From Deltaproteobacteria bacterium (GTDB taxonomy: Bacteria; Desulfobacterota; Desulfobacteria; Desulfobacterales; Desulfatibacillaceae), in NCBI GenBank assembly GCA_021815525.1, contig JAKAGN010000008.1, forward strand, positions 1 through 16,725: a stretch of 16,725 bases of DNA. The letters run 5' to 3'. The notes beneath the pieces were generated by a model. It was given only the letters and a program-made list of their open reading frames with translations. It was not told where the DNA came from and did no database searches. The position numbers were made by a program, and so were the translations under genes. This document shows positions 1 to 6,469 of the stretch, one piece after another. Positions within the stretch are counted from its first letter, which is position 1; each line of letters starts with the position of its first letter.

Positions 1-102
1 GACCGGGGGGCTGAAGGGCGTGGGTTTCCTCGCCCTTTTTGTGACGAAATTTTGCGGAGGCCTTTGATTAGGCCTTTTTGCGAGCTTCCAAGGGATTGAA
101 AA

Positions 103-870
103 ATGCTGCGGGTTTTGAGAGCCAGATTGCGTCAGAAGCATCGGACCATGCGCTTTCCGGCGGGCCCGGCGCCCGAAATGCCGGACCGCTTCGCCGGCCG
201 GCCCGTGATTGAAGGGGATTGTCTCGAAGGCTGCGGCGCCTGCCGGGACGCCTGCCCCGTTGGGGCCATACGCATCGAGAAATCGGGGCCCTCGCTGGAC
301 ACGGGCCTTTGCCTCTTCTGCCGCGCCTGCGCCCAAGCCTGTCCGAAGGGGGTGATCCGATTCGGAACAAGCCATAGGCTCGCCGCGGCCCGCCGGGAGG
401 ACCTCGTGATTGGGGCGGGCTCCGGCCCGCAAGCTCCGGCCCTGTCGCCCGTGGCAAAAAAATTCTTCAGCCGCTCCCTCAAGCTGCGCCAGGTCTCGGC
501 CGGGGGCTGCAACGCCTGCGAGGCGGACGCAAATGTTCTCGGCACGCCGGCCTGGGACATGGGACGCTTCGGCATCCAGTTCGTGGCCTCGCCCCGCCAC
601 GCCGACGGGCTCCTCATCACGGGCCCGGTGACGGAAAACATGGCGCTTGCGCTTCAAAAAACCTACGAGGCCGTGCCGGAGCCCAGGATCGTCATCGCCT
701 GCGGCAGCTGCGCCATAGGCGGGGGCCCGTTTTCCGGGCATCCCGAGGTAAAAAACGGAGCCGCGGCCTTGGTGCCGGTGGACCTTTTCATTCCAGGCTG
801 CCCGCCGCATCCCTTGACCACCCTCGATGCCCTGCTGCGCTTCCTGGGCCGCCCGGTGCCCGATTTCTGA
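103..870 (+). CDS. Ferredoxin / [NiFe]-hydrogenase-type small subunit fusion (HycF-HycG-like)
   Basis: This 255-residue protein joins two modules that are separate in formate hydrogenlyase. Residues 1-90 resemble HycF: a basic N-terminus, then two [4Fe-4S] motifs at C40/C44/C47/C51 and C70/C73/C76/C80, each followed by proline. Residues 130-255 are the NuoB/HycG-type small subunit, with GGCNACE (C136, C139), ACGSC (C200, C203) and GCPPHP (C233) supplying ligands for one cluster. The expected role is electron transfer between ferredoxin-like clusters and the large subunit of a membrane-bound group 4 hydrogenase or complex I-like enzyme on the cytoplasmic side. The ATG at 103 has AGGG eight bases upstream, and the N-terminal residues match the usual HycF start, so later ATGs are less likely. 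The first cluster motif is C-x3-C rather than the usual C-x2-C. Partner subunits would have to lie upstream, outside the window. Whether it belongs to a true hydrogenase or a related oxidoreductase cannot be told from this subunit. Confidence 0.88.
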   Translation: MLRVLRARLRQKHRTMRFPAGPAPEMPDRFAGRPVIEGDCLEGCGACRDACPVGAIRIEKSGPSLDTGLCLFCRACAQACPKGVIRFGTSHRLAAARREDLVIGAGSGPQAPALSPVAKKFFSRSLKLRQVSAGGCNACEADANVLGTPAWDMGRFGIQFVASPRHADGLLITGPVTENMALALQKTYEAVPEPRIVIACGSCAIGGGPFSGHPEVKNGAAALVPVDLFIPGCPPHPLTTLDALLRFLGRPVPDF

Positions 871-916
871 GCCTCCCATCCCTTCCCGCAAAACCGCTTC
901 GGCCTTTTGGGATTGC

Positions 917-947
917 AAGGGTCGCGTCAATCCGCGGCGCGACCCTT
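917..947 (+). terminator. Possible terminator hairpin after the hydrogenase small subunit gene
   Basis: A perfect 10-base inverted repeat (AAGGGTCGCG at 917-926, CGCGACCCTT at 938-947) encloses an 11-base loop, 47 bases after the stop of the fusion gene. No T-run follows, so intrinsic termination is uncertain. It may simply stabilise the 3' end or act with Rho. Confidence 0.4.
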
Positions 948-1055
948 ATGATCGCGGGAAACCTTCCCGGAAAACCCAGACTCTTTCGCTTGCGGTTTAC
1001 TCCGCGGTCCAGGCCGGTGACGATCACAAGGCCGCGTTTCTCGCCATCGCGGCAT

Positions 1056-1367
1056 CGGCGGCCTGCATCTTGTGCTGGTGGCTTCCGGCAAGGCGTTCAA
1101 GAACAGGTACAGGAAAGAGGAAAAGCAGACGCGGTTTTGCTGGATGAGCCTTTTTCGGCCCTGGACGCGCCCCTCAGGGCCAGGGTGAGGGATGAAGTGA
1201 GGGAGATACTGGAACGCTTCGCTGTCGGCGGGATACTCGTCACCCACGACCCCGAGGACGTCCGGGCTTTCGGCGGCGCGGTGGTGAGCTACGAATCGGG
1301 CCGCGTGACAAGATCGCTTGGGCTCGAACCTCCGGCCGGGCTTTCCACGCGGCATCCTACTTCATGA
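1056..1367 (+). pseudogene. ABC-transporter ATPase gene remnant (C-terminal half only)
   Basis: The reading frame shows the second half of an importer-type ABC ATPase, ModC/PotA-like. It contains Walker B and D-loop (VLLDEPFSALD, from about 1134), then the H-loop (LVTHDPEDV) and the family's YESGRV-like tail. Just before it is a degraded signature segment, RRPASCAGGFRQGV, where RRP-x-x-LSGG-x-RQRV is expected. The 15-residue distance from GG to DAVLLDEP is exactly canonical. Upstream of 1056 there is no Walker A P-loop in any forward frame, and no start codon with a ribosome site. The 5' half therefore appears deleted and the signature motif has drifted. The frame ends at TGA 1365-1367, overlapping the 3' end of the convergent PfpI gene by 11 bases. 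I infer a dead gene. A short expressed fragment is conceivable but would lack ATP binding. Confidence 0.7.
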
Positions 1368-1968
1368 GGGAAACAAGAGCCTGGGCGAAAGCGGGGGCCG
1401 CGTCCGGGCCGTTTCCCGTGACTACGAGGCCGTCCGTCACCACGGGCTTATCCGCATAGCGGCCGCCGTTTTTCTTGAGTTCGCCCACGGCCTTGGCGTC
1501 GGGCCACACCGTGCAGGCCTTGCCCTTCAAAACCCCTGCCCGGGCCAGGATCACCGGTGCAAGGCAGATGGCTCCTAGGGGCTTCTTTTTTGCCGCGGCG
1601 TCGCGGGCCAGGGCCTGGGCCGCGGAGTCGCCCCATAGCACGATCACCCCCGGGCCGCCGATGAAGACCACGGCGTCGAAATCGGAAGCCTTCACCTCCT
1701 TCAAAAGTCTCGTCACGAGAACCTCGGCTCCGTCCATGCCGCGCGCCGCGCCTTTTTGCGATGAGGCCACGGTGACCGAGGCTCCCGCCGCGTCCAGGGC
1801 CTTTTTCACCGCGTCGTACTCCCTGTCCTGGAAATTTCGCGGCGCGATCACCAGCGCCACTTTTTTCCCGGAAAGCGGCCCGGCCGAAAGAGCGGGGGAA
1901 ACGAAAAATGCGGCGGTGCAAAGGACGAAAAGCGCAAGGACGAGTCCGCCCATCTTCATGGGTTTCAT
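1357..1968 (-). CDS. Exported DJ-1/PfpI family protein
   Basis: The 203-residue protein has a typical signal peptide: basic start MKPMK, a hydrophobic stretch at 7-25 and ALSA-G as likely cleavage site after residue 29. The mature part (about 35-203) is a DJ-1/PfpI alpha/beta domain. It has a GGPG loop (104-107), the nucleophile-elbow cysteine in AICLAP (C135) and a family-typical acid near E50. DJ-1/PfpI proteins include glyoxalases, chaperones and amidase-like enzymes. The histidine often next to the cysteine is replaced by leucine, so catalytic type is unknown. Export to the periplasm is less common in this family. The ATG at 1968 is preferred because AAAGGGG lies five bases upstream and the signal peptide begins there; the open frame extends further 5' without coding character. 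It is divergent from pyrD and convergent with the ABC remnant. Confidence 0.85.
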   Translation of the reverse strand: MKPMKMGGLVLALFVLCTAAFFVSPALSAGPLSGKKVALVIAPRNFQDREYDAVKKALDAAGASVTVASSQKGAARGMDGAEVLVTRLLKEVKASDFDAVVFIGGPGVIVLWGDSAAQALARDAAAKKKPLGAICLAPVILARAGVLKGKACTVWPDAKAVGELKKNGGRYADKPVVTDGLVVTGNGPDAAPAFAQALVSLMK

Positions 1969-1999
1969 GGGAGCCCCTTTATAAAGGAAGAAGTGAGGA

Positions 2000-2028
2000 T
2001 TGACGAGGGCTTGCAAGGCCCTTATAGT
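2000..2028 (+). promoter_or_regulatory. Sigma-70-like promoter for pyrD
   Basis: TTGACG at 2000-2005 and TATAGT at 2023-2028 are separated by 17 bases, close to the bacterial housekeeping consensus. They lie 50 bases upstream of the pyrD ATG, in the divergent gap with the PfpI gene. Confidence 0.6.
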
Positions 2029-2077
2029 CGTTTCGACTTGTCGATTTCCGCAGTCAACCCCGGCGAAGGACGCGGCC

Positions 2078-3016
2078 ATGACCGACCCTGCATCCGATTC
2101 CCCCGCGCCCGATCTTTCGGTGAGGGTTGGCGGGCTATTGCTGAAAAATCCGGTGCTTACGGCCTCGGGCACCTTCGGCTACGGCATCGAGTTCGCCCCC
2201 TTCATGGACCTTTCGGCCCTTGGGGGGATCGTGGTGAAGGGCCTCTCGCTTACGCCCTCGCCGGGAAACCCGCCGCCCCGGGTGGTGGAGACCCCCTGCG
2301 GGATGCTGAACGCCATAGGCCTCGAAAACGTGGGGGTGGAGGCCTTTTTGGCCGAAAAGCTTCCGAAGCTTGCCGGCGTCGGGACGCCGGTCATCGCCAA
2401 CATCTACGGAAAAACCGTGGAGGACTACTCGGCCCTCGCCGAGCGTCTCGAAGGCGAGCCTGGGGTCGCGGCGCTGGAGGTCAACATCTCCTGCCCCAAC
2501 GTGAAGGCGGGCGGGGTGGCCTTCGGCGTGGACCCCTCGGCCGCGGCCCAGGTGATCGCCAAGGTGCGCACAAGGACCAAAAAGCCCCTGATCGCCAAGC
2601 TTTCGCCCAACGTCACATCCATCGCATTGATCGCCCGGGCCGTGGAGGGCGCTGGCGCCGACGCGGTGAGCCTCATCAACACCATAACCGGCATGGCGGT
2701 GGACCTCGCCACAAGGCGGCCGGTCCTGGCCAACGTGACCGGCGGCCTTTCGGGGCCCGCCATCAAGCCGGTGGGGCTCCGCATGGTGTGGGAGGCTGCG
2801 CGCGCCGTGAAAATCCCCGTCATCGGCATCGGCGGAATCGTAACGGCCCGGGACGCCCTGGAGTACCTCCTGGTGGGGGCCGCGGCCGTGCAGGTGGGGA
2901 CCGCCAACTTCGTGGACCCGGCGGCCGCCTTCAAGGTGCTCACGGGAATAGAAGGCTTCTGCCGCGAAAACAATATCCGCGCCATCCGGGACTTTATCGG
3001 CTCCCTTGAGGTTTGA
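2078..3016 (+). CDS. pyrD: Dihydroorotate dehydrogenase, class 1B catalytic subunit
   Basis: This 312-residue FMN enzyme oxidises dihydroorotate to orotate in pyrimidine synthesis, in the cytoplasm. The TIM-barrel signatures are all present: LKNPVLTASGTFGYG (22-36), NIYGKT, the catalytic loop NISCPN with C139 as the active-site base, TGGLSGPAIKP (221-231), and the FMN phosphate motifs GIGGI and VGTANF near the C-terminus. Cysteine rather than serine as base marks class 1. The sequence style around TGMAVDLATRRP fits class 1B, which normally works with the iron-sulfur/FAD subunit PyrK and uses NAD. No pyrK lies next to it in this window. The ATG at 2078 has GAAGGA at a good distance. The frame is open back to 2000, but those codons do not resemble the family. 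The start of repeat element A lies 31 bases after the stop. Confidence 0.95.
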   Translation: MTDPASDSPAPDLSVRVGGLLLKNPVLTASGTFGYGIEFAPFMDLSALGGIVVKGLSLTPSPGNPPPRVVETPCGMLNAIGLENVGVEAFLAEKLPKLAGVGTPVIANIYGKTVEDYSALAERLEGEPGVAALEVNISCPNVKAGGVAFGVDPSAAAQVIAKVRTRTKKPLIAKLSPNVTSIALIARAVEGAGADAVSLINTITGMAVDLATRRPVLANVTGGLSGPAIKPVGLRMVWEAARAVKIPVIGIGGIVTARDALEYLLVGAAAVQVGTANFVDPAAAFKVLTGIEGFCRENNIRAIRDFIGSLEV

Positions 3017-3047
3017 CGGCGGAAGGGCGGCCGCCTTCATCCCCCGC

Positions 3048-3204
3048 TTAACAGCCTGTTGAAAAAGGCATTATCTGAAGCCTGGATAAAAACGATGAAG
3101 TGCAAGGAGTGCGAGAAGCCAATGGAGGGAGCGTACTATAGTACGTGACCGGAATTGGCTTTGATGCGCGACACCGCAATTCGCGTTTTTAGACAGGCTG
3201 TTAA
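3048..3204. repeat. Palindromic structured element, copy A
   Basis: First of three related elements in this window. Outer arms: 12 perfect base pairs (3048-3059 with 3193-3204), then after a two-base mismatch an A5/T5 pairing (3062-3066 with 3186-3190). Inner stem: AGCCAAT (3117-3123) with ATTGGCT (3154-3160). Central hairpin: GCGTAC-TATA-GTACGT (3131-3146), flanked by GGAGGGA on the left and GACCGGA on the right, seven bases each. The right arm contains the TAA stop (3201-3203) of the DUF3786 gene. The element lies between convergent genes, so it may form the 3' end of both transcripts. No open frame is evident. Function is unknown. Confidence 0.75.
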
Positions 3205-4148
3205 AAGGGGTTCTCGCCCGTAATGGCCTTCCTTATTAGGGACTTGGCCGCAAGGGAGGCCACGCCCCAGGCGGCGTCCGCCTTAAGGTGAAGCTCCACC
3301 GAGGAATCGAAGAGGATGGAGGCGCGCGGCGCGAACTCGTCGTCTCCGGCCCAGACCAGGAAGTAGACGGGAATCTTGGGAAAGGGCAGTATCTTGAAGG
3401 CCGCGTCGGCCATTTCCACGGCCTGGCCGCCGATGGCCGCGGCCGCCGCGCGGAAGCCGTCCAAGTCCGCGCCGAAGCGCTTGGCCACCGCGTCCACCGG
3501 AAGCGCGTGGGGGCCCTGGAAAAAGTGGCCTTCCTTCAGCTCCGCGGGCCCCACCACACGCTCCGTGGGCTCGGCCGGCCCGGCGTTTAAGAGGTACACC
3601 AGGGTCAGAAGCTCCAGAAGCGGGTACTCGGCGCGCTTCCAGAAGCCCTCGGAGTAGCGCCTTAGGCACCGGCCCTCCAGGTCCACCAGCACCGTGTCCG
3701 CGAATACGTCCACCAAAAGGCCCGCGTAGGGGTTGGTGCGGCTCTTCTTGAAATGCCGCACCTGCGCGTTGTCGCACACGATGGCCACGTCGCGCTCCCT
3801 TATCTCGTCCCAGAACTGCAGCGGCACCGAGATTTTCGCGCCAAGGGGCGATGGGTCCAGGGGCTTTTCCCTTCTTCTCCTTCGCTGCATGGTTAGATAC
3901 CCCTGCGAGAAGGGGTAGGGGCCCGACTCGTAGTTCTCGCAGGGAAAGTACTCGCAGCCGGAGAGGCAGTGGGGCACGCGATTGGTGGCCGCGCACTCTA
4001 GTATCGGGCAGGCCGCGCCCAGAAGCCTTCTTTGGGCCTCCATCTTGAGCCGCGCCTCGTGGCTCGTTCCCGGGCCGCAGCTGGAGCACAGGCCCGACAT
4101 GTTGAGCCCGCACACGTCGCAATTTATCCCGCAGGCACCCGTGGGCAT
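3201..4148 (-). CDS. Cysteine-rich DUF3786 protein with N-terminal DUF3795-like zinc/Fe-S region
   Basis: The 315-residue protein has two parts. Residues 1-72 carry ten cysteines (C6, C10, C13, C21, C24, C47, C52, C61, C65, C70) in a DUF3795-like arrangement beginning CGINCDVC, probably binding zinc or an iron-sulfur cluster. Residues about 115-305 match DUF3786: FFQGPHALP, then PKIPVYFLVWAGDDEF and a repeated-hydrophobic tail ending in HLKADAAWGV. DUF3786 proteins are common in anaerobes, particularly Desulfobacterota, Clostridia and methanogens. Some have been suggested to relate to corrinoid or tetrapyrrole enzymes, but the function is not settled. The ATG at 4148 has AAAAGGA eight bases upstream. 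The stop codon falls inside repeat element A. The gene stands alone, in the same direction as the HD/tatD/ior group but separated by 289 bases and element B. Confidence 0.85.
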   Translation of the reverse strand: MPTGACGINCDVCGLNMSGLCSSCGPGTSHEARLKMEAQRRLLGAACPILECAATNRVPHCLSGCEYFPCENYESGPYPFSQGYLTMQRRRRREKPLDPSPLGAKISVPLQFWDEIRERDVAIVCDNAQVRHFKKSRTNPYAGLLVDVFADTVLVDLEGRCLRRYSEGFWKRAEYPLLELLTLVYLLNAGPAEPTERVVGPAELKEGHFFQGPHALPVDAVAKRFGADLDGFRAAAAAIGGQAVEMADAAFKILPFPKIPVYFLVWAGDDEFAPRASILFDSSVELHLKADAAWGVASLAAKSLIRKAITGENPF

Positions 4149-4157
4149 TGTCGAATC

Positions 4158-4172
4158 CTTTTCCCGGAAAAG
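4158..4172. promoter_or_regulatory. Short palindrome over the ribosome site of the DUF3786 gene
   Basis: CTTTTCC-C-GGAAAAG is a perfect seven-base inverted repeat with a one-base centre, nine bases before the ATG. On the coding strand it contains the AAAAGGA-type ribosome site. It could be an operator or a chance palindrome; the one-base loop argues against an RNA hairpin. Confidence 0.25.
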
Positions 4173-4179
4173 ATTCCGC

Positions 4180-4300
4180 GTTGGAAAAGTTATATGAACT
4201 TATTGAATTTTAACGGAATTTTTTAACCAGCCGCAGCGTCATGACTTCAATGACTTGTTATTATTATAGCCCATTTCCGGCATAAATGGAAGACGCGGAA
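4180..4300 (-). promoter_or_regulatory. AT-rich leader, probable promoter zone of the DUF3786 gene
   Basis: This is the most AT-rich stretch in this part of the window and sits directly upstream of the DUF3786 start. On the minus strand it contains a perfect TATAAT (4268-4263) and a TATAAC (4194-4189). Neither has a convincing -35 hexamer at 16-18 bases, so the exact promoter is not assigned. No gene is seen between 4149 and 4437. Confidence 0.35.
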
Positions 4301-4325
4301 CGCTTTTTCGTCATCCCGCCCGGCG

Positions 4326-4441
4326 TTGAGGCTTACGGAAAACGATGAGCTGCAAGGCGCGCGATGGGAGCGTACCGTGGTACGCGACCGAGCCGCGCGA
4401 CGATGCGCAACGCGGCGGATCGCGTTTTCCGACAGCCTCAA
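4326..4441. repeat. Palindromic structured element, copy B
   Basis: Second copy. Outer arms: TTGAGGCT (4326-4333) with AGCCTCAA (4434-4441), a two-base mismatch, then CGGAAAACG (4336-4344) with CGTTTTCCG (4423-4431). Inner stem: CGCGCG (4358-4363) with CGCGCG (4394-4399). Central hairpin: GCGTAC-CGTG-GTACGC (4370-4385), preceded by ATGGGA and followed by GACCGAG. The right arm includes the TGA stop (4438-4440) of the HD-domain gene. Sequences of both stems differ from copy A, yet each pairs with itself, while the central hairpin and GACCG are kept. Confidence 0.75.
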
Positions 4442-5001
4442 TCTTTCCACCATGAAAAGGGATCCATGCCCATTGCCGCGCGGGCCACCGAGCGGGCGGC
4501 GTCGGTGGAAAGGGCCGCCAGGGAGCTTTCCACCCATTCGGCCGTGGGGTGTCCGCAGGCGGCGTACTCCCGGGCCTGGAGGAGGCAGTCCAGCTTGTCG
4601 GCGTCGCGGGCGAGCAGGGCCTCGGGGCTTGATGTATCGGTGAGATCCAAAAGAGCGGTGGAAAGGAGGTCACGGAGCGGTTCGGGCAGGCTTTCGGCCT
4701 GGTCCCGGCCCGCGGCCAGCGCCGCCGCGCGGGATGGCAGGTAGCGCTGGGCGACCTTGTGGAGGTCCGTGGTGCGGGCCTCGGGGATGTCGTGGACGAT
4801 GGCAAGGAGCGCCGCGCGGCCGGGGTCTGCGCCGGTCATGCGGGCCAGAAGGGCGGCGATCAGGGCCACGCGGAAGGAGTGGGCGGCCACGCTCTCGGGC
4901 ATGGGCACGCCCGCCAACAGCCAGCCGGAGCGCGGCGCGTTTTTGAGATGCCCGGCCTCATAGAGGAAGCGGGCGAGGGCCGCTGCGTCGGCCTCGTTCA
5001 T
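4438..5001 (-). CDS. HD-domain phosphohydrolase (YfbR/HDDC2-like)
   Basis: The 187-residue protein carries the complete HD metal-binding set: H41 in AAHSF, H70-D71 in VHDIPEA with E74, and aspartate in ARDADKLD (D133/D135). The order and spacing are those of the YfbR/HDDC2 5'-deoxynucleotidase group, which dephosphorylates deoxyribonucleoside monophosphates in the cytoplasm. The exact substrate is inferred only. Its ATG (4999-5001) overlaps the tatD stop as ATGA, so translation is probably coupled and it should be the last gene of the ior-tatD transcript. The stop codon is embedded in repeat element B. Length and motifs are intact. Confidence 0.85.
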   Translation of the reverse strand: MNEADAAALARFLYEAGHLKNAPRSGWLLAGVPMPESVAAHSFRVALIAALLARMTGADPGRAALLAIVHDIPEARTTDLHKVAQRYLPSRAAALAAGRDQAESLPEPLRDLLSTALLDLTDTSSPEALLARDADKLDCLLQAREYAACGHPTAEWVESSLAALSTDAARSVARAAMGMDPFSWWKD

Positions 5002-5828
5002 GGCGTTTCCGCCTCCTGTTCGCTTATTCCGTAGACGCGCAGCGTGTTGGCCCAGATTACGGGGGCGAGTTCCGCCGGGTCAAGGGAAAGGACCTCCGCC
5101 GTTTTCCGGAGAACGGTTGCGGTGAAGGCCGGCTCGTTGCGGCGGGCGCGCTTGCGTTCGGGCCAGGGTGTGAGGTAGGGGGCGTCGGTTTCCACCAGGA
5201 TGCGTTCGGGCGGAATGAGCGGCAAAAGCGCCCGCAGGCTTTCGCCCCGCTCGTGATGGGTCACGACCCCGGTTATGCCTATGAAAAAGCCCAGCTCGAG
5301 GTAGCCCGAAAGCTCGTCCCGGGTTCCCGAAAAGCAGTGGACGACTCCGGCGCGGGCCGGGGGATGGGCGCGGAGGATTTCCAGGAGGCGGCCCTCCGAG
5401 TCGCGCTCGTGGAGAATGACCGGCAGCTTAAGCTCCCTTGCGGTTTCGAGCTGGCGGAGAAACCACTTTTCCTGCACGGGCCGGGGCGAGTGCATCCGGT
5501 TGAAATCAAGGCCTATCTCGCCCCAGGCCTTGACCGCAGGCTCCCGGGCGAGCCTCGTCAGGGCCGCGAGGGCGTTTTCGCTTAAGCCCTTGGCGTCGTG
5601 GGGATGGACCCCCACGGCCGCGAAAAGCCCGGCATGGAGCCTTGTCATCTCCACGGCCTTGCGGCAGGTTTCGAGGGTGATCCCCGGGATCAGGAGGCAG
5701 GAAACGCCGGCTTCGCGCGCCCGCGCCAGGACGAAGCCCAAGTCCGCGTCGTAGCCCGTGTCATCCAGGTGGCAGTGGCTGTCGAAGATGCGGAGCGGCA
5801 AACAATCCATTTCCGGTTCGCGGGTCAT
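4998..5828 (-). CDS. tatD: TatD family metal-dependent DNase/hydrolase
   Basis: This is a 276-residue amidohydrolase-type TIM barrel. The metal ligands are visible: DSHCHL (H18, H20), GEIGLDF (E104), ILHERD (H140), VVHCFSG (H164) and ETDAPYL (D215). TatD proteins are magnesium-dependent 3'-5' exonucleases or deoxyribonucleases linked to DNA repair and turnover. The TatD/YcfH subgroup cannot be told apart by eye. The start overlaps the iorB stop as ATGA (5825-5828), which supports the first ATG over the in-frame ATG at residue 7, although no strong ribosome site precedes either. Its stop overlaps the HD gene start in the same manner, making a three-gene coupled unit. Confidence 0.92.
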   Translation of the reverse strand: MTREPEMDCLPLRIFDSHCHLDDTGYDADLGFVLARAREAGVSCLLIPGITLETCRKAVEMTRLHAGLFAAVGVHPHDAKGLSENALAALTRLAREPAVKAWGEIGLDFNRMHSPRPVQEKWFLRQLETARELKLPVILHERDSEGRLLEILRAHPPARAGVVHCFSGTRDELSGYLELGFFIGITGVVTHHERGESLRALLPLIPPERILVETDAPYLTPWPERKRARRNEPAFTATVLRKTAEVLSLDPAELAPVIWANTLRVYGISEQEAETP

Positions 5829-6412
5829 GCTGCTTTTTCGAACCCCAGCTCAAAGGCCGCGATGTTGGAATCCACGAAGGCCTTCTTGGTTTCGCTTGCT
5901 ATGGCCCGGCGCACGGCCTCAGGCGTAACAGGTATCCTGCCGGTGCGTACGAGGGCCCCAAGGAGCACCATGTTCAAGGCGAGCGGATTCTTCGCCTCGC
6001 GGGCCAGGGCCAGGGCGTCGAAGGCTATGACCCGGCCGGTCTTGGCGCGCAGGAGGGAGAGTATCTTCTCCATTTCGGGGTAGACGCCCCGCCCGATGGC
6101 CGCGGTGAAGGGCGGAAGGGTGGCGGTGTTGGTCACCACCACGGTTTCCGGGTTGGCGCGGTTCAAGGCCCGCAGGGTCTCGGCGGGCTCGAAGCCAAGG
6201 AGCACGTCGGCTGAGCCGTCCGAGATGATGGGGCTTTCGGCGTCGCCGAAAATCATGGCGCTTTCCACCACGCCGCCCCGCTGGGCCATGCCGTGGATCT
6301 CGCTCATGCGCACGGGGACGTTCTCCGAAAGGGCCGCCTCGCCCAGAACCCTTGCAGCCAGAAGGTTTCCCTGGCCGCCCACGGCCACGATGATGAGTCT
6401 TACAGGTTTCAT
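5825..6412 (-). CDS. iorB: Indolepyruvate ferredoxin oxidoreductase, beta subunit
   Basis: The 195-residue protein is the gamma-type 2-oxoacid:ferredoxin oxidoreductase domain that pairs with IorA. It begins MKPVRLIIVAVGGQG, continues with NLLAARVLGEAA, and contains the typical EIHGMAQRGGVVES segment at about 38-51. With IorA it oxidatively decarboxylates aryl-pyruvates from aromatic amino acids to aryl-acetyl-CoA, reducing ferredoxin. The ATG at 6412 is chosen because AAGGTG lies seven bases upstream and the family starts here; the frame is open to 6451 but those residues look non-coding. Unusually, 181 bases containing repeat element C separate it from iorA. It is followed without gap by tatD. 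Confidence 0.93.
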   Translation of the reverse strand: MKPVRLIIVAVGGQGNLLAARVLGEAALSENVPVRMSEIHGMAQRGGVVESAMIFGDAESPIISDGSADVLLGFEPAETLRALNRANPETVVVTNTATLPPFTAAIGRGVYPEMEKILSLLRAKTGRVIAFDALALAREAKNPLALNMVLLGALVRTGRIPVTPEAVRRAIASETKKAFVDSNIAAFELGFEKAA

Positions 6413-6469
6413 TGATGGCACCTTAATTTTGTTGCTATGGCTTTGAAGCAACCATGCCGCCGGTACGCC

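Noticed and set aside
2..67. Hydrophobic C-terminal frame (ending TKFCGGL) at the window edge, possibly the tail of an upstream membrane or hydrogenase subunit.
   Set aside because: Only 21 codons with no diagnostic motif; it does not resemble the usual large-subunit C-terminus, so it cannot be separated from chance.
1993..3009. Long alternative forward frame overlapping pyrD.
   Set aside because: Highly Arg/Gly-rich shadow translation; pyrD in the adjacent frame has all catalytic motifs.
3017..3047. GC-rich partial palindrome after pyrD, considered as a terminator.
   Set aside because: Only a five-base stem can form with a proper loop and there is no T-run; the neighbouring element A is the better 3'-end candidate.
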